A DNA stretch of 64,000 bases. Origin: Paenibacillus psychroresistens. Its GTDB lineage: Bacteria; Bacillota; Bacilli; Paenibacillales; NBRC-103111. Where the stretch lies: assembly GCF_009728935.1 (NCBI RefSeq), contig NZ_CP034235.1, forward strand, positions 6,895,501-6,959,500, in the 5' to 3' direction. The number at the start of each line of letters is the position of its first letter. The stretch's first letter is position 1. Positions 62,838 through 64,000 of the stretch are shown in pieces. A program made the translations under genes and the position numbers. The notes under the pieces are model-generated. The model saw nothing but the letters and a program-made list of their open reading frames with translations. It was not told where the DNA came from and ran no database searches.

Positions 62838-64000
62838 TCATTCACCTTGGAAATCGAGCGGAATTCGTACCGTGACAACCGTCCCTTTTCCCCTTTCACT
62901 GTCTATGATCAACCCATAATCCTCGCCAAAATACAGTCTTAACCGATGGTCCACATTGTGCAGCCCATAAGACATTCCCTGGGCTTGCCCGCTTTCATTC
63001 GTTTGCAAAACCTCTGCCAGCTTATCCGCATCCATACCTACACCGTTATCGATAATTTGCAGCTTGATCCATTCATCCTCCAAATAAGCCTTAACCACTA
63101 GGGCTCCCATTTCCCCCTTTTCCTTTAAACCATGATAAATTGCATTTTCCACTAAGGGCTGCAGCGTTAGCTTGAGAATGGAATGCTTCAGCACGGCGTT
63201 ATCCACATCAATCGTGTAATCAAATACATCGGAATAACGAATTTGCTGAATCGCTAAATAATCCTTCACATTGCGCATTTCCTCTTCAATCGTAATACTA
63301 TCCTTGCCTTTGCTTAAGGTAACTCGATAGAAATCTGCTAGTGCTTTTGTCGTTTTCTGAACATCCTTCACTCTTCCCAGCTCCGATAGTGCATAAATAA
63401 CATCAAGCGTATTATATAAAAAATGCGGCTTTATCTGGGCTTGAATCAAAGCAAGCTCGTATTCGCGCTTCTTCTTCTGTTCAAGCTTAATGTTGGTCAG
63501 CAGCTGGCTGATTGTCCGATTCATCGTGTTAAACCCCGACGCCATTAGGCCCATTTCATCCTTCGAATTGACCTCCATCACCACATTCAAGTTCCCTTCG
63601 CTAAACCGTTTCATACTCTTAGAAAGCTTTATGATCGGATTGGAAATTAGCTTGGACAAAATGCCTGCTGCCGAAACAGCAAATATAAAACAAACAACGC
63701 CAATCATCAGAATCAACAAAGCAATTCTTTCGGTCTCCGCCATCAGCTGACTCATCGGAATTACACTTACCATTCTCCAACCAAGCCGCTCGAACGTACT
63801 GCTAGCCAACAGCATTTTCCCGGCAGCAATCTGTTGAACGTCCGTCCGCTCCTCATTGGAGATAATCCATTGCCTGAGCTCTGTATCTGCAACTGGCTTC
63901 AATAAGCTTTGGGAATCCAGTGACGAGACTACAGTTCCGTTCACATCCGTAATAAAATAATCCCCTTCTCCGTTTCCAAGATTAGTCCGATACACCGATG
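62838..64000 (-). CDS. YesM-type sensor histidine kinase (5' end outside the window)
   Basis: The reading frame continues past the right edge of the window, so the start and the first helix of the sensor are missing. The visible part (more than 385 residues) has the end of the extracellular sensor, a helix (about 85-112), HAMP, the LytS/YesM-type His_kinase domain with KPHFLYN, and an ATPase domain with NAIYHGLKEKG and DNGVGMD. It should sense an extracellular ligand and phosphorylate the regulator encoded just downstream. Its ligand is probably that of the glycerol ABC transporter. Confidence 0.92.
   Translation of the reverse strand, partial: SVYRTNLGNGEGDYFITDVNGTVVSSLDSQSLLKPVADTELRQWIISNEERTDVQQIAAGKMLLASSTFERLGWRMVSVIPMSQLMAETERIALLILMIGVVCFIFAVSAAGILSKLISNPIIKLSKSMKRFSEGNLNVVMEVNSKDEMGLMASGFNTMNRTISQLLTNIKLEQKKKREYELALIQAQIKPHFLYNTLDVIYALSELGRVKDVQKTTKALADFYRVTLSKGKDSITIEEEMRNVKDYLAIQQIRYSDVFDYTIDVDNAVLKHSILKLTLQPLVENAIYHGLKEKGEMGALVVKAYLEDEWIKLQIIDNGVGMDADKLAEVLQTNESGQAQGMSYGLHNVDHRLRLYFGEDYGLIIDSERGKGTVVTVRIPLDFQGE

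Overview
The window looks like a chromosome segment of a Paenibacillus-type bacterium (Firmicutes, Bacillales). The basis is gene content: many AraC/YesN-type regulators and YesM-type kinases, CUT1, CUT2 and Lpl-type sugar ABC transporters, large secreted glycan-degrading proteins with CBM6, discoidin and FnIII modules, a sporulation-type YhcN/YlaJ lipoprotein and a KinB-like kinase. Ribosome binding sites are strong (AGGAGG type) and several genes start at TTG or GTG. No rRNA, tRNA, CRISPR array, phage or transposase gene was seen. Assignments are by reading the sequence; no database search was run.

Layout. 1-9.5 kb: a membrane-anchored AraC regulator cut by the window edge, a tandem-repeat block, a GH36 alpha-galactosidase divergent from an AraC regulator, a GH29-like gene broken by an in-frame TAA, a YjdF-like membrane protein and a secreted discoidin-type protein. 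9.8-12.4 kb: a cytochrome P450, a His-rich small protein, a 48-residue orphan and an NlpC/P60 hydrolase. 12.7-22.7 kb: a seven-gene, same-strand CUT2 sugar uptake, chemotaxis and signalling cluster. Its order is ATPase, permease, lipoprotein binding protein, chemoreceptor, response regulator, histidine kinase and a second, membrane-anchored sugar-binding protein. 23.1-26.9 kb: 51-bp tandem repeats and a secreted six-hairpin glycosidase with beta/gamma-crystallin and CBM6 modules. 27-31.7 kb: small lipoprotein, two DinB-fold proteins, a GGDEF-like/HisKA fusion kinase. 31.8-43.6 kb: a 1986-residue right-handed beta-helix protein, an ECF sigma factor with a VOC/GyrI-like gene group, and a GH71/GH99-like secreted enzyme. 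43.9-54.1 kb: an SDR epimerase, a MATE/Ank-like transporter, two paralogous MFS exporters each beside a different regulator type (HxlR, ArsR), a decayed Lpl-type ABC operon, a YhcN-like lipoprotein and a CE4 deacetylase. 54.7-64 kb: glpD, glpK, a CUT1 ABC transporter and a YesN/YesM pair in one direction, read as an ABC-based glycerol (or glycerol-compound) uptake and catabolism unit.

Themes. The cell appears to invest in plant or microbial polysaccharide use: secreted enzymes release sugars, ABC importers bring them in, and kinase/AraC regulators sense them. Accessory decay is visible: two genes are split by in-frame TAA codons and one permease is fused to the tail of an apparent GH88-like gene. 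The most unusual non-coding signal is a 113-114 bp repeat unit carrying two hairpins. It occurs as arrays at three separate intergenic sites (2.3-2.7, 44.8-45.0 and 54.1-54.7 kb), with paired base changes that keep one hairpin intact.
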